A DNA stretch of 64,000 nt from Bacillota bacterium (GTDB taxonomy: Bacteria > Bacillota > Clostridia > Christensenellales > SZUA-584): positions 29,212-93,211 of the forward strand of contig JAEXTV010000027.1 in the NCBI GenBank assembly GCA_023406895.1, in the 5' to 3' direction. The notes under the pieces were generated by a model. It did not search any database. It was not told the origin of the DNA and saw only the letters and a list, made by a program, of their open reading frames with translations. This document shows, piece by piece, positions 47,601 through 53,430 of this stretch (within the stretch, counting starts at the first letter, position 1; every line of letters starts with the position of its first letter). Both the position numbers and the translations under genes were made by a program.

Positions 47601-48077
47601 CGAGGCGGACGAAGAGAGCGTTTCTGTCAGGTTATTCAGGTTGGATTTTCTGATTTCGGTTCGGCTGATCACACTCTCATAATCGGCAGTACAAAACTCG
47701 ATGGTGGCATAAGGCTCATCCGACACTTCCGCCACGGCGGTATCAACAGAAAAATTGACCTCAAGCGTGCCAAGATCAATCGATTTTGATATATCATGCC
47801 CTTCTTCATTGAGGGCGATAAAACCCATTGCCACACCTTCTGCAGAGGTGCCCATTTTAAGCGTCGAGCCTTCCCACGACAGCCCGGCTGAAATCGAAAA
47901 TGTGCCGCCTTGACCGATGACGACATTCTCTTGATTATAGCCCCGGAAATAATAAGGGCTTGCGCCGTATGCCACATCCCCCAGCCCGAGCAGCTGAATG
48001 ACGAGCACCACGCTCAATATCACAGAGAGTATCCGAATACCGCTGCGCCCTATTTTCGAGTTCATTATCTTCTTCAT
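32610..48077 (-). CDS. Giant membrane-anchored surface protein with about 38 cadherin/Ig-like tandem repeats
   Basis: 5155 residues in one unbroken frame. A signal peptide ends around VAYGA (about 40). Next come a unique N-terminal domain (to about 200) and Ig-like/Big-type domains (about 200-465). Then about 38 repeats of 90-105 residues follow, each beginning VNDAPVA-DD and running through EDT, I-VL-ND-D, HGT, YTP, FTYT-D and TVTVT (VCBS/cadherin-like, 'tandem-95' type). Asp/Asn-rich linkers suggest calcium binding (inference). The C-terminal 600 residues hold further Ig-like domains, a membrane segment (VVWYVYAGGTGAAGLLLLWL, about 5040) and a basic cytoplasmic tail of about 100 residues. 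No LPXTG motif is seen. Likely role: adhesion or cell-surface scaffolding. GGGGGA precedes the ATG. Confidence 0.9.
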   Translation of the reverse strand: MKKIMNSKIGRSGIRILSVILSVVLVIQLLGLGDVAYGASPYYFRGYNQENVVIGQGGTFSISAGLSWEGSTLKMGTSAEGVAMGFIALNEEGHDISKSIDLGTLEVNFSVDTAVAEVSDEPYATIEFCTADYESVISRTEIRKSNLNNLTETLSSSASIPADTRSIIIRLVGTSPGGDNTSSFSDISFKINDSQAPSCNVEYNNGWTNSLPLQVTVSASDSDSGLEGIYINDVKFETSSKTMDVEANTTLVVYAKDYAGHESEHQTVNITNIDTLSPSAPSGVTLSKEGWTNSDVTVNLPALGTSTGAPEYFTYKLHNGDAWQEVPSEGLTVTDSGQYDLSVAVADRAGNMSAAYTNTISVDKLDPVINTISSVVSSGSCAVTADITDTGLSGIAETKYAAGSHDEAYFVDNGTAFSGGTFTVPVGGTYTVYARDNAGNAVVSECVLNTAPSLVDIVSFSINEDTTKTVALNVSDQETPLEDLSVSAESSDTALIPKVIINQSSAGISLSITPAENLSSPDPVTISVKVTDKGNDIAEDTFTVTVNPVNDAPVAADDPEEGQPAYSVEEDGSIRISVLSNDSDVDLGDVLSIASPGTPVHGVTSVVANTIKYVPAANYSGDDSFTYTVSDGHGGTDTATVSVTVTPVNDDPVAVADTATTNEDEDAVISVLSNDTDPDAGDSKMLVSATNGTKGTTAVDTENGTVTYMPSENEYGQDTFQYTMRDGSNRTSTGTVTVTIRPVIDLPWFTGVSSEYTIDEDYESEGHENAFKISLEIHDVANETPTDSLMLQAVSSNETLLSSKDIVITGLRDSDPAVQLSLTPKPNQNGQTSVTLSLGDGFNTVTKVFKLNVTSINDLPVANQDTVYFDEGNTELQIDIADLLDNDTDIENGKPTFAGIAGQPAANHGTVTVVDADTLLYTPGTVIGDTSFTYKVWDGTDYATGICRILVSALNKKPTLEFTDLTAATTDEDTQSGEILFTIGDDQTPIEDLLISTWSADLTKVKPAGIELIKKDDSGHYALRITPEANANGIVLIHVSVSDGMESVEKSFTFTINKINDRPVAVDDTVYVPVSGSQTFDAVANDIDVDGDDLDTSLVNVSGDYTGTLTYNALNRCFTYNAAEGESGTKYFNYEVSDGLLIDTGRVTLHIEDAKYPPEISAVANQYINEDTPSGAINFTVTDRDTENTVTVTAASNNTTLLPNGPYDPEETEYIKLTKTGDNTYSLVLTPAANEYGTATVTIRADDGTGLYETRSFILTVMSVNDAPSATPDTYTVNEDTTISNLNLLANDSDVEHDTIWVSAISAPSFGQITKTGDTYTYRPYRNENGTETLMYTVTDGKDTATSSLTITVTAVNDAPVAWTDYLTLPNNTASETGLINVLENDSDVENDTLKILSFTQGTYGTVTYDEAAKKLRYTRTGPGNGANGEDTFTYTIIDRSSTSVEGYQQATGTVRIGIHFTSSIYCHDIYKETTEDGASVPISLPFSNPNNVPVKVTFAPTTLGTFAGSGKEWTFTPAPNMHGEEVAIRYTVTEQTSNDPETAVDGDSNADGRTETASAYVIMSVHSVNDAPVISTVKGAAVTDGVNTTETFDEDSDGVEFDVTFSDVDTEDVLKFYTYTYDPTTLAPVALDLDVRYTQETGVAHVTAKPLYANSNGSIKLLLGVSDGIAQDSHVIDVTVNPLDDAPVLEDISRTLYEDTSAAVTVITPNTDVDGGTTMTVDITQPAHGTAVFENGVITYTPAPNWFGTDKVDYTVTDQTEEALHSTETVTFVVLPVNDPLSISGLNYYNTTNEDTLKKVPLTVTNMDDVMSDALLYTITSSNVGVVRNDDISIACVAQNAATGDYSMEISLNPVANASGVTYIHLTAVDGRTGEDKQTAETEFRLEVVPVNDAPKADNKSVDVTEYAGVTGTPGTTSVLIDLSGSIGDVEDGIPAITSVTAPGKGKVQNNHNSTLTYSVQGDYNGTDTFVYTVMDKNGATDTGTVTVNVIPANDAPLAKNDTASTNEDTTVNIAVLPNDSDIDGDDLIVSATVPTEGATAVIVDGVSVDYTPALNFYGTDTFTYEISDGHGGTDTATVTVEVSPENDAPTISKYPEMVWEMDEDDTESFGFMVSDPETTDTSKLIITITSTTTDMLKTEGILLSSELDHKVLTVTPEDNVHGDMWVHFDVTDGDKHAEANYKIIVHAVNDAPVMNPKAVTTNEDTAVSGTVTATDIDSETVTFSKASDPAHGTVTVNSDGSFTYTPSANFTGEDSFNVTVSDGETVNGTSTGTVNVTVLPVNDPPTAVNDDRTIPEDDEIDVDVLTNDVEPDIKDGDTLTITTFSGASHGTLSRVTETGQPDKIKYKPDANWNGTDSFTYWIKDSEDKTSSATVTITVTPVNDTPTGGDDTVSTNEDTAVDIAVTVNDDVDETTNPADEDVTVADGSVSTPSHGTAVLKDNKTITYTPAADYFGSDSFTYTAVDKSGKTAVFTVIVTVDSVNDAPTITDITDKTIAEDGTTGVLTVTVSDVDKADSDLVVTAARGNAALLPPITVNNAGEPGTEVGERTFTLTPYANKNGTSLITLTVSDGDLTATDTFTLTVSAQNDAPAAVNDSASTNENTAITIDVLDNDDIDLKNEGDTSLHIASVGELTSGRGTAEIVTDGGRDKIKFTPDSNMPEISDMTVTFTYTAQDSSGADHESTATVTVTVTPVNDAPTISNVADVTILEDQPGGTGTIGFEVRDEEDDDDALTAAYTCSNDDLFESITLTNPTDGNGWEREFVAVPKKDASGTALFTLTVTDAGGKKASDQFNVNVTAVDDDPYESGDAGNDVVTVTEDVLETLNVLVNDDPDYGTEMDNLQILRIVDAPAHGTAAVINSGRNITYQTALNSNAADQFTYEMQSGTGETIKKHIFTVTVNVTAVNDAPVIHMADDGNSDPLDDATMPVYDVNEGVTKTGIAFTVSDVDNDVNALTLTKKGSNPVLVLGLGMVLGGTGTDRTIDVTPNGTWNGTTFITLTASDGAATALTKFKFIVNSVNEAPTAKPDTAEINEDVTTKIDVLTNDTDPDLLTNSDELFVVSATCADTNLTVNVSSDSKGVDVTPKANFNGGPITVNYTMRDKANVTSSSTIAVTVKQVNDAPVAVNDTGISTDEEQAVTIDALANDTDIDTDSGLNATSTAEKLSISGVATPANGTATVQTTDGYDRIVYTPKLNFNGSETFTYTIRDVTGVTRTAQITVTVNQVNDNPVAVTDNVSTNEDTPKVIDPLANDTDVDTQTGLNASPDSVTTFTITAASVAYPEYGSVTIAGDGKTLTYTPLLNNHDNNQITYTVSDGKGGSGTGTVNVTVVSVNDLPTISVPADMSLTEDGENGTSAFTVSDVETPAGSLTMQVISTSNGSLAGVSDVSTSGSGSERSVTVNPKNNQNDTAGTTIRLRVTDTDDGTADTTFVVTVTPVNDAPTANNTEKTIAEDTVNQAIDWTLLTSDVDIGTNGDSLSVTAVSAPAHGTASFSGNNLYYTPLANYNGDDSFTYTVKDTGNETATATVTIHVTQVNDAPVVTGENVTMAEDGSLTIDVLENDTDIDTDTALNHPANEVLSISSIDNHVGAKGTASLVYDEDLGRNVIKFDPDADFNGSVSFDYYVSDGEAAPVKGTVNVTVTQVNDAPVAEDDTASVNEGGTIDIDVLANDHDVDTDATLNAVPHSSSTFTISEDEGDVAFVGVTHGSVSIVGNKLRYIAPTDNWHGNVQISYTMKDGHGLEATATVTVTVSAVNDRPVFDTPPEDLTIAEDGSDSFLFTVSDEETQAKDLNVQVASTEDATLVGTGDVSITKGTDGERTVTVTPKANQHGGPITIRLIVEDGDHETNITPYEFRVTVTPVNDTPKADDTAVTTAEEIAAVIDVSTLISDNDLLTDPGETLTVTVADEDKPSVGSVAVAGNQITYTPAANWNGVVSFDYTVTDASDASDKGKMTVTVTQVNDAPVAADDTDIAVTEDTPLAIDVLANDSDVDRDGALNASPEAEELAVTLSGGGLTAPEHGTVSVVDNKIVYTPAANFNGPDDFEYYVSDGVLNDKGYVSVNVSQVNDNPVAAPDSVTTPEDTEVSVNVLTNDTDVDTVADNNLADLHSRSTFAVQSYAFDGTGYGTVSESGGVITYDPDAGFSGVIHIDYVLIDGHGGIAEGRLTIVVDSENDTPVAVDDSVTTAEDTQIVFNVLDNDTDQDYDDELKFVGFNGDSGLTAMHGTISASANGDVTYKPADDFNGVVTVDYIVEDKVHAQDEGTITITVTPVNDAPTAGDKSASTNEDTAVDISVEPLIDDVDKDSLTVTVEAAGSPAHGTVAVTDKDIRYTPSPDWNGTDSFTYTVADPSGETDTGVITVTVAQVNDAPVAADDAETTNEDHPVWISVLNNDVDQDTKAGLNAHPEDETLVLSVGGAGLIQPLHGTAMLDGNQVKYTPDLNYNGTDRFEYKLSDGDAEDTALVTVTIGQVNDAPVANDDAAVTNDEDMVVISVLDNDNDVDTQSGLNSGQIYSTQDFKVTSVSAPTNGKAAISGNKVEYTPADKFAGTDSFTYVMTDGHGGTDSATVTVTVKSVNDPPATPVVHTPVQGSRYGGESTVNVTWTGYDIDDDPLTYTLEYYDGSAWKLIQEGLTAESYDFKLPETLTSITSLQFRVSASDAQYTSGFGYSGKLKVDKSVPVNIVVKMTKADGKPYTAGTWTNQSVTVTAVSVEDASAVTFKYAMEDKAFAADTGKTVVSGVHNVFIQAVDEFGNVSEFGGYLIKIDKQPPAVPKTDVTVSGNEAQLKFTLSADPGGSGNSHIVLPDGTVKSASSDLKWYVSKNDIYAMTILDNVGNSTKFNVTVDSLDETPPVIECSTGSYVIGETTLKEITAALLFSDDKAEIISKGYALTDAKTYSGAYKSYTADIMLSEPGTYYIHAFSKNSFGLTATKTFGPFKIAAQETGAPGTETASPGADPAEEVKPVIGDVSLTAPDVVWDAVKIRLPDGEWQDSLVLQDIEPGTYLIEVMDENGNVRIVEVTITDEDIAFGQFQPKAPVVWYVYAGGTGAAGLLLLWLLLLWRNVKIEAIAARDGGRVRTVKVIRMLRRSRDVLMINLKAESIKDATKGLVTLSEGLTRRMRSKTLTVTLDGREVFAAVIPDDTKGSFEGTIESWE

Positions 48078-48228
48078 ATTCAGTTATCCCCCATAAGCCC
48101 TGAGAAATCAGCTGTTATTTTGTCGTTTTTTGTCATTACGTCGCATATATATGGACAGGTTTAAATGAATCTAATCATATTTGCATTATGAGTGACAAAT
48201 ATTTGATGAGAATAAATTTTATTTGTAA

Positions 48229-48426
48229 ACTGTTTCCGGGCTTTCATTAATACTGATTTTCTTTATAGATGGCAGTAGAAAGAATGACTTCGCCGTCAGT
48301 CTTTTTATTATCGCTTGTATCACACTCATTTACGTCGTTTGTCTCGGGCTGTCTCTTGTTTTCGGCAATGACGACGGGCATGTATCGCAAACCGAACACG
48401 CGGCTAGCTTCGCGTTTTGGATATGA
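48229..48426 (+). pseudogene. Possible remnant of a small membrane protein
   Basis: An open frame without ATG encodes two hydrophobic stretches (LSLILIFFIDGS and FIIACITLIYVVCLGLSLVF) and ends EHAASFAFWI. There is no ribosome binding site. It lies in the 530-base gap between the giant gene and the NlpC gene. Family not recognised. Confidence 0.25.
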
Positions 48427-48619
48427 GTGGTCATTAAGTCCATCGTGATTATCGTTTTGGCAAGGAATAATTTGTTAATAGTGCTGGTTTTCAGTCACAT
48501 ACTCAGCCAAATCTTTCTTTAGGACTTACGAAATATCCCAATTGGGGGTTGACACGTGCTGGGTTTTGTAAGAAGATATAATATATATTACAAAACTATG
48601 ACAAAGGATGCGTGCCGAC

Positions 48620-50161
48620 ATGACGTTATTCAGAAAAAAGCGCAAAATACCCGTTGTCACCATCACTGCCTTTGCTCTTGTGTTCGCGGTTGGAATTTAT
48701 GCGGCCTTTGCCGACGATGCCGTTGTGACCGATGATAACCTTAAGAACGCGCTGATCGCCCTTCATGCGGATACCGACGGCAACAGCCAGCTCACCGCAG
48801 CGGAAATGAGCGCGTTAACCGGCGATCTTGATCTGTCGGGCAAGAGCATTTCTAATATTTCGGGTCTTGATTACGCAACGGGTGTCAATTCCATTAACAT
48901 GCAAAATAATATGATCAGAGATTTAAGGCCGCTTGTCTCGCTGGTGGGTAAACCTCATGCCCTCTCAAGCGTGAATATTTCGCAGAATTATCTGATTATG
49001 GCTGACGAAAATGAGGACAAGATCGCAGCCGAAACAATTGCGACTTCGGGCTGCACGGTCATCAATACTTCCCAGATTCCCATACCCGCGACCGGTGTCA
49101 CGCTCAACACGAAAACATTGCTGCTCGGCATCGGTGAAACCGCCGCACTCACGGCCGCGATTGCGCCAGACGACGCGGCTGACAAAACAATCTCTTGGAC
49201 ATCAAGCGAGGCAAGTGTCGCCACAGTCGCAAACGGGGCGGTCACCGCCGTGGCCCCCGGCACTGCAGAAATCACTGTGACCTCCTCAAACCCGGCATTG
49301 AGCGATATTTGCACGGTCACGGTCAAATCGTACGCCATCGAATCCACAAAATACCCCATCGACAGAGCATGCGGCGTGATTAAGGGTGTGCCCAAGGCCA
49401 CCACATCGGTCGATTTCTTAAACAATTTAAGAAACGATTTGCCCGATCTCGGCCTTTACGACGGGGCGGGCAATCCGTGCGCCACGACATCCATAAAAAC
49501 CGGTATGAGTGTAAAGCTCAATGTGGGCGGCACACAACGTGATGTTTTAAAAATCGCCGTGAGCGGAGATGGCAACGGCGACGGCGCGGTTACGGTATCG
49601 GATTACACACTGGCCCGTCTCAATATTCTCGGTCTTAAGAGCCTTGACGACATCGCCAAAGCGGCCTGCGACGTGAACGGAGACGGTAAAGTCACTATAT
49701 CAGATTACACTTCTCTGCGTCTTGATATTTTGGGCCTTAAAACCATCAGCGTGCTGCCCGACCTGCCTGCGGTTTCCGACCCGCGGATCAGGGCATTTTT
49801 GGATGCCGCACTGATGCAGCAGGGCAAGCCGTATGTTTGGGGCGCGATCGGGCCGGATTCTTATGACTGCTCCGGCTATGTTTACTCCTGTCTGCGAAAG
49901 GTTGGGTACTCCATAGGCCGCTCAACAGCGAGCACCTACAGCAAAAACGAAAAATGGCCACTCATACCTAAGGATCAGCTTCAGCCCGGCGACCTGATGT
50001 TTTACTTTGACAATGATATGAAAACCATCGGCCATGTGGGTATCTATCTCGGCAACGGTTATCATATCCATGCTTCCTCCGATTACGGCTGCGTGATTAT
50101 CTGCCGTGTTGAAAAGTGGTATGCCACAAACTTGAGCCACGGTCGGCGCGTGTTTAATTAG
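48620..50161 (+). CDS. NlpC/P60 cell-wall hydrolase with dockerin, Big2 and LRR-like domains
   Basis: 513 residues from ATG 48620 (AAAGG upstream; an ATG at 48608 directly abuts that site). Signal peptide (about 8-32), an LRR-like N-terminal region with an EF-hand-like DTDGNSQLTAAEM (about 50-135), a Big2 Ig-like domain (about 155-235), two dockerin-type EF-hand units (DGNGDGAVTVSDY about 320 and DVNGDGKVTISDY about 355) and a C-terminal NlpC/P60 domain (about 385-510). Catalytic Cys is in YDCSGYV and His in GHVGIYLG. It should cleave peptidoglycan peptides; the dockerin could dock it to a cohesin-bearing protein, none of which is in view. Confidence 0.9.
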   Translation: MTLFRKKRKIPVVTITAFALVFAVGIYAAFADDAVVTDDNLKNALIALHADTDGNSQLTAAEMSALTGDLDLSGKSISNISGLDYATGVNSINMQNNMIRDLRPLVSLVGKPHALSSVNISQNYLIMADENEDKIAAETIATSGCTVINTSQIPIPATGVTLNTKTLLLGIGETAALTAAIAPDDAADKTISWTSSEASVATVANGAVTAVAPGTAEITVTSSNPALSDICTVTVKSYAIESTKYPIDRACGVIKGVPKATTSVDFLNNLRNDLPDLGLYDGAGNPCATTSIKTGMSVKLNVGGTQRDVLKIAVSGDGNGDGAVTVSDYTLARLNILGLKSLDDIAKAACDVNGDGKVTISDYTSLRLDILGLKTISVLPDLPAVSDPRIRAFLDAALMQQGKPYVWGAIGPDSYDCSGYVYSCLRKVGYSIGRSTASTYSKNEKWPLIPKDQLQPGDLMFYFDNDMKTIGHVGIYLGNGYHIHASSDYGCVIICRVEKWYATNLSHGRRVFN

Positions 50162-50180
50162 TATATTAACTAGATTTTTG

Positions 50181-50214
50181 GGCGGCGATAGCGACCAGCT
50201 TCGCCGTCTTTTTT
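50181..50214 (+). terminator. Terminator of the NlpC/P60 gene
   Basis: GGCGGCGA pairs with TCGCCGTC, then TTTTTTGT. It is followed directly by the conserved motif described under findings (50214-50228). Confidence 0.75.
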
Positions 50215-50228
50215 GTTTGAAGAATACC

Positions 50229-50520
50229 CCCGGTAATGCCGTGCTCAACAAAACGAGCTGTCGCGCTTAGCGGCTGAGCGAAAAGTTTATAGGCTTTATT
50301 GGCTGCCAGACGTGATCTGGAAAGATCATTTTGATAAACTGACGGGCAGATTAGCAGCTTTTTTTATGATCCTTATCTTGTTGTTGAAGATTATAGCGAT
50401 ATATGATAATATTTCTGCGTAATATGGAATTTGGAAGGATGGAAGTACGGTTATAGTTTTTTTGTTCGGCATAATTTCTTCCAACATAGTATAAACACAT
50501 TTTGCAGGAGGGTAGTACGG
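50229..50520. other. Leader region of the tryptophanase-like gene
   Basis: Contains GCAGATTAGCAGC followed by seven T at about 50346-50365, which could be part of a terminator or attenuator, but the stem I can draw is weak. GATAATATTT near 50405 could be a -10. No small leader peptide rich in Trp or Tyr was found. Confidence 0.3.
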
Positions 50521-51969
50521 ATGTCAAAAATCGATTTTTTCTCAGGTGAATTTGTCCCCTTGGAAATGCACAAAGTACGCATTGTTCAAAAGCTCAATTT
50601 AATTCCCATCGAAGAACGGCATGCAGCCATAACAAAAGCCGGAAACAACACTTTTCTTCTCCAAAACCGCGACGTGTTTTTGGATATGCTCACTGACAGC
50701 GGTGTCAATGCGATGAGCGATAGACAATTGGGTGCCATGATGATAGCGGATGACAGTTACGCGGGTTCTGAAACATTCTATCGTCTCGAAGAGGCCGTTA
50801 AGAGAATTTTCAACGTGAAATATTTCCTTCCGGCGCATCAGGGCCGCGCGTGTGAGAACATACTTTCAAGCATTTTGGTCAAACCCGGGGATATCATCCC
50901 GATGAATTATCACTTTACAACCACAAAAGCGCATATCACACTCAACGGCGGTCAGGTCGTGGAAATTTATAAGGATGCCGCGATGGAGGTAGACAGCGAT
51001 AATCCTTTTAAGGGAGATATCGACCCCGAAAAGCTCAACAAGCTCATAGCAAAGCACGGTGCTGCGAAGATACCGTTTCTTCGCTTTGAAATGGGGACAA
51101 ACCTTATCGGCGGGCAGCCGGTTTCGCTTGCAAATATGAGGCAGATACGAAACATTTGCAGCAATAACGGCATACCGGTCGTCACCGATTTAAGCCTTTT
51201 GGCAGACAACCTTTATTTCATAAAGACACGTGAACGCGCCTGCGCCGATATGAGCATTGCGGAAATTATCCGCGAGATTTCCGCACTTTCGGATATCATG
51301 TATTTCTCAGCCCGTAAGCTGGGCTGCGCACGCGGCGGCGGTATCTGCGTGAACAGCGAAGACATATATTTAAAGATACGCGAGCTTGTACCGCTGCTGG
51401 AAGGGTTCCTTACATACGGCGGCATGTCCGTGCGTGAAATGGAAGCCATCACCGTCGGCCTCGACGAGACGCTTGATATGGACATGATCAGTCAGGGTCC
51501 GCTGTTCATACAGTATATGGTGGACGAGCTTTACAAAAAAGGCATACCCGTTATCACACCGGCCGGCGGCCTTGGCTGTCACCTCAATGCGACGCGTTTT
51601 ATCCCGCATATCCCGCAAAGCCAATACCCCGCAGGCGCGCTTGCTGCCGCGATGTATATAGCGGGTGGCGTGCGCGGCATGGAACGCGGCACACTTTCCG
51701 AGCAGCGGGATGAAAACGGCAACGAGACATTCGCCAGCATGGAACTGCTGCGTCTCGCGCTGCCGAGGCGTGTGTTTACCCTCTCTCAGGTAAAATACAC
51801 CATCGATCGAATTGAGTGGCTGTATAATAACAAAGATTTAATCGGCGGGTTGCGTTTTACCGAAGAGCCCAATATTCTGCGTTTTTTCTTTGGCCGGTTA
51901 ACGCCGGTGAGCGATTGGCAGGAGAAGCTTGTGGCCAAGTTCCGCAGTGACTTTGGGGATAGTCTGTAA
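50521..51969 (+). CDS. Tryptophanase / tyrosine phenol-lyase family enzyme with altered active site
   Basis: 482 residues from ATG 50521, which has GGAGG upstream (an upstream in-frame ATG lacks one). Beta-eliminating lyase marks: TDSGVNAMSD (about 59), YAGSETFYRLE, HQGRACENIL (about 117), the PLP Lys in SARKLGCARGGG (about 264) and the C-terminal GCHLNATRFIPHIPQ and PAGALAAAMYIAGG. It is a PLP enzyme that splits an aromatic or related amino acid into pyruvate, ammonia and the side chain. The usual D-x-x-R (which holds PLP) reads D-L-S-L here (TDLSLLADNLYF, about 222), so the Arg is gone. The substrate is therefore uncertain; a distinct subfamily is possible. Confidence 0.88.
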   Translation: MSKIDFFSGEFVPLEMHKVRIVQKLNLIPIEERHAAITKAGNNTFLLQNRDVFLDMLTDSGVNAMSDRQLGAMMIADDSYAGSETFYRLEEAVKRIFNVKYFLPAHQGRACENILSSILVKPGDIIPMNYHFTTTKAHITLNGGQVVEIYKDAAMEVDSDNPFKGDIDPEKLNKLIAKHGAAKIPFLRFEMGTNLIGGQPVSLANMRQIRNICSNNGIPVVTDLSLLADNLYFIKTRERACADMSIAEIIREISALSDIMYFSARKLGCARGGGICVNSEDIYLKIRELVPLLEGFLTYGGMSVREMEAITVGLDETLDMDMISQGPLFIQYMVDELYKKGIPVITPAGGLGCHLNATRFIPHIPQSQYPAGALAAAMYIAGGVRGMERGTLSEQRDENGNETFASMELLRLALPRRVFTLSQVKYTIDRIEWLYNNKDLIGGLRFTEEPNILRFFFGRLTPVSDWQEKLVAKFRSDFGDSL

Positions 51970-52145
51970 AGACACATCAACCGATTCTAAAATAATCATG
52001 GCATGAAACAACAAGCGCCCTTCTTTCGAGATGAAGACGGGGCGTTTGCTTTTTATCAAACTTATACCGCGTCATAACTTGACGATAGTCTTGTCAGTCA
52101 CCCCGCTTCGCGGGTCGCTCACGTTCAAATCCCCATTATGCCAAA

Positions 52146-52171
52146 ATAAAAAGCTCACCTTGCGGTGAGCC
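52146..52171 (-). terminator. Terminator of tRNA-Ser
   Basis: GCTCACC and GGTGAGC form a perfect stem with a short loop; TTTTTATTTT follows on the minus strand. Confidence 0.8.
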
Positions 52172-52179
52172 TTTAATTT

Positions 52180-52273
52180 TGGCGGAGAAGATGGGATTTG
52201 AACCCATGCACCGGTTACCCCGGTCTACTCCCTTAGCAGGGGAGCCCCTTCAGCCGTACTTGGGTACTTCTCC
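52180..52273 (-). tRNA. tRNA-Ser (anticodon GCU)
   Basis: Class II tRNA of 94 bases including an encoded CCA. The acceptor stem is GGAGAAG with CTTCTCC and discriminator G. The anticodon stem-loop CTCCC-CTGCTAA-GGGAG shows anticodon GCT, reading AGC and AGU serine codons. The long variable arm GTAGACCGGGGTAACCGGTGC and the T arm with GGTTCAAATCC are present. Confidence 0.97.
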
Positions 52274-52462
52274 AAACCAGCGGAAACTACTACATTATAA
52301 GAGAAACACTATCCCATGTCAATAAAAACGGTATATAAAAAAGGGGCTTTTTGATAAACCGTCACTTACCAAAGCAAATGCATCCTGCGAATGAACAAAT
52401 TCTTGTATCTGCTCATTATCTTTCCATACATATTCATCTGCACACGAACGGTTCGCCCATCG

Positions 52463-53140
52463 CTATGGCTGAATATACCCCTCCAGTATCGCCAGAGCGC
52501 TTGCCACACTGCCGGACGCATCAAACGTCTTGGGGTAGTCTTCTCCGGCTTCTATGGCCCGTTTTAGCGTCATTGTATAACAGTCTTCCCCGTGCTTCTT
52601 TATAAACAACGCTGTTGCTTTGGCGATATATTCATTTTCTCTTCCATAATAGCCTTTATCACAATCATATAAATCAGCGCACTCATAACAGCCTTTGAGG
52701 TTTTTCTTTTTGGCGCATATCACATTCGGGCACGTGTTGCCGTCAAAAAGCGTGGCAAAAGAACAGCAATTGTAGCTGCTTCGGCATCCGCCGCACCATT
52801 CAGCGTAAAAGCAGAAATCACAGTGATGGCCGCAGAAGCTGACAGGATTAACGCCCGCGCGGGCCTCCTGAACCAGTCTGGCTTTTTGTTCTTTGCATCT
52901 GGTTATTCTGGCACCGTTGTCTCCACGCTCCTGATCGTACATGTATCTCGTGAGGATGTCGCAAGGAATGTGTTCGCATTCGCCGCAGAATCGCTTTCCT
53001 TTGGCTTTTGCGCATTCGGCGATCTCACATGCTTCGAGGGACGGACGGCCGTTTGAATCGATACATCCGCCGCATTGCTTTATACTTTTCTCATCACACT
53101 CATCACATATTTTCCCGCAATAGCTATCAATAAACGACAT
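52463..53140 (-). CDS. Cysteine-rich DUF3795-like protein
   Basis: 225 residues from ATG 53140, chosen because GAGGTGG lies upstream (the ATG five codons earlier contains that site). More than 20 Cys occur in clusters: YCGKICDECDEK, QCGGCI, FCGECEHIPC, CGHHCDFC, WCGGCRSSYNCC and CYECADLYDC. The N-terminal layout matches DUF3795, a family of putative metal-binding proteins of unknown role; the second half looks like a duplicate of the first. The C-terminal 60 residues are helical. The gene stands alone between tRNA-Ser and glnN. Confidence 0.8.
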   Translation of the reverse strand: MSFIDSYCGKICDECDEKSIKQCGGCIDSNGRPSLEACEIAECAKAKGKRFCGECEHIPCDILTRYMYDQERGDNGARITRCKEQKARLVQEARAGVNPVSFCGHHCDFCFYAEWCGGCRSSYNCCSFATLFDGNTCPNVICAKKKNLKGCYECADLYDCDKGYYGRENEYIAKATALFIKKHGEDCYTMTLKRAIEAGEDYPKTFDASGSVASALAILEGYIQP

Positions 53141-53282
53141 ACAAAGCCACCTCACTTTATAAGCTTGTTAACCGACACATAAATTGACATTATTCTATCA
53201 TAATTTGGTCTGCAATCAACCAAATATTAAAATAATGAAAAGCAAATATGGCATAAGTCAAATTCTGATTAAGGCTACTCCA

Positions 53283-53398
53283 CAAGGAGATGCTGTCGCC
53301 AGCAGGCAACTGATGAGGTGTGCGTTCTGGCGCTTTTATATTGACACCTCATCCGGTGCTTCTCACCACCTTCTCCTCTGGGGGAGGCTTTCACAAGC
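53283..53398. repeat. Palindromic CTCATCCG-type intergenic repeat, copy 2
   Basis: CAAGGAGATGCTGTCGCCAG and CTGATGAGGTGTGCG on the left mirror CACCTCATCCGGTGC and CACCACCTTCTCC on the right. TTTTATATTGACACC in the centre is identical in the copy at 60164-60347. Confidence 0.65.
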
Positions 53399-53430
53399 AC
53401 AATAATTTCTCATTTATATGCATATTCATT

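Noticed and set aside
32610..48077. DNA repeats suggesting a CRISPR array or tandem satellite
   Set aside because: The repeats are about 300 bp, diverged at the DNA level, and stay in one reading frame with protein-level conservation, so they are coding repeats.
50308..50365. Riboswitch or attenuator before the tryptophanase-like gene
   Set aside because: There is a GCAGC plus seven T, but the stem that can be drawn is only about five pairs and no known motif or leader peptide was found.
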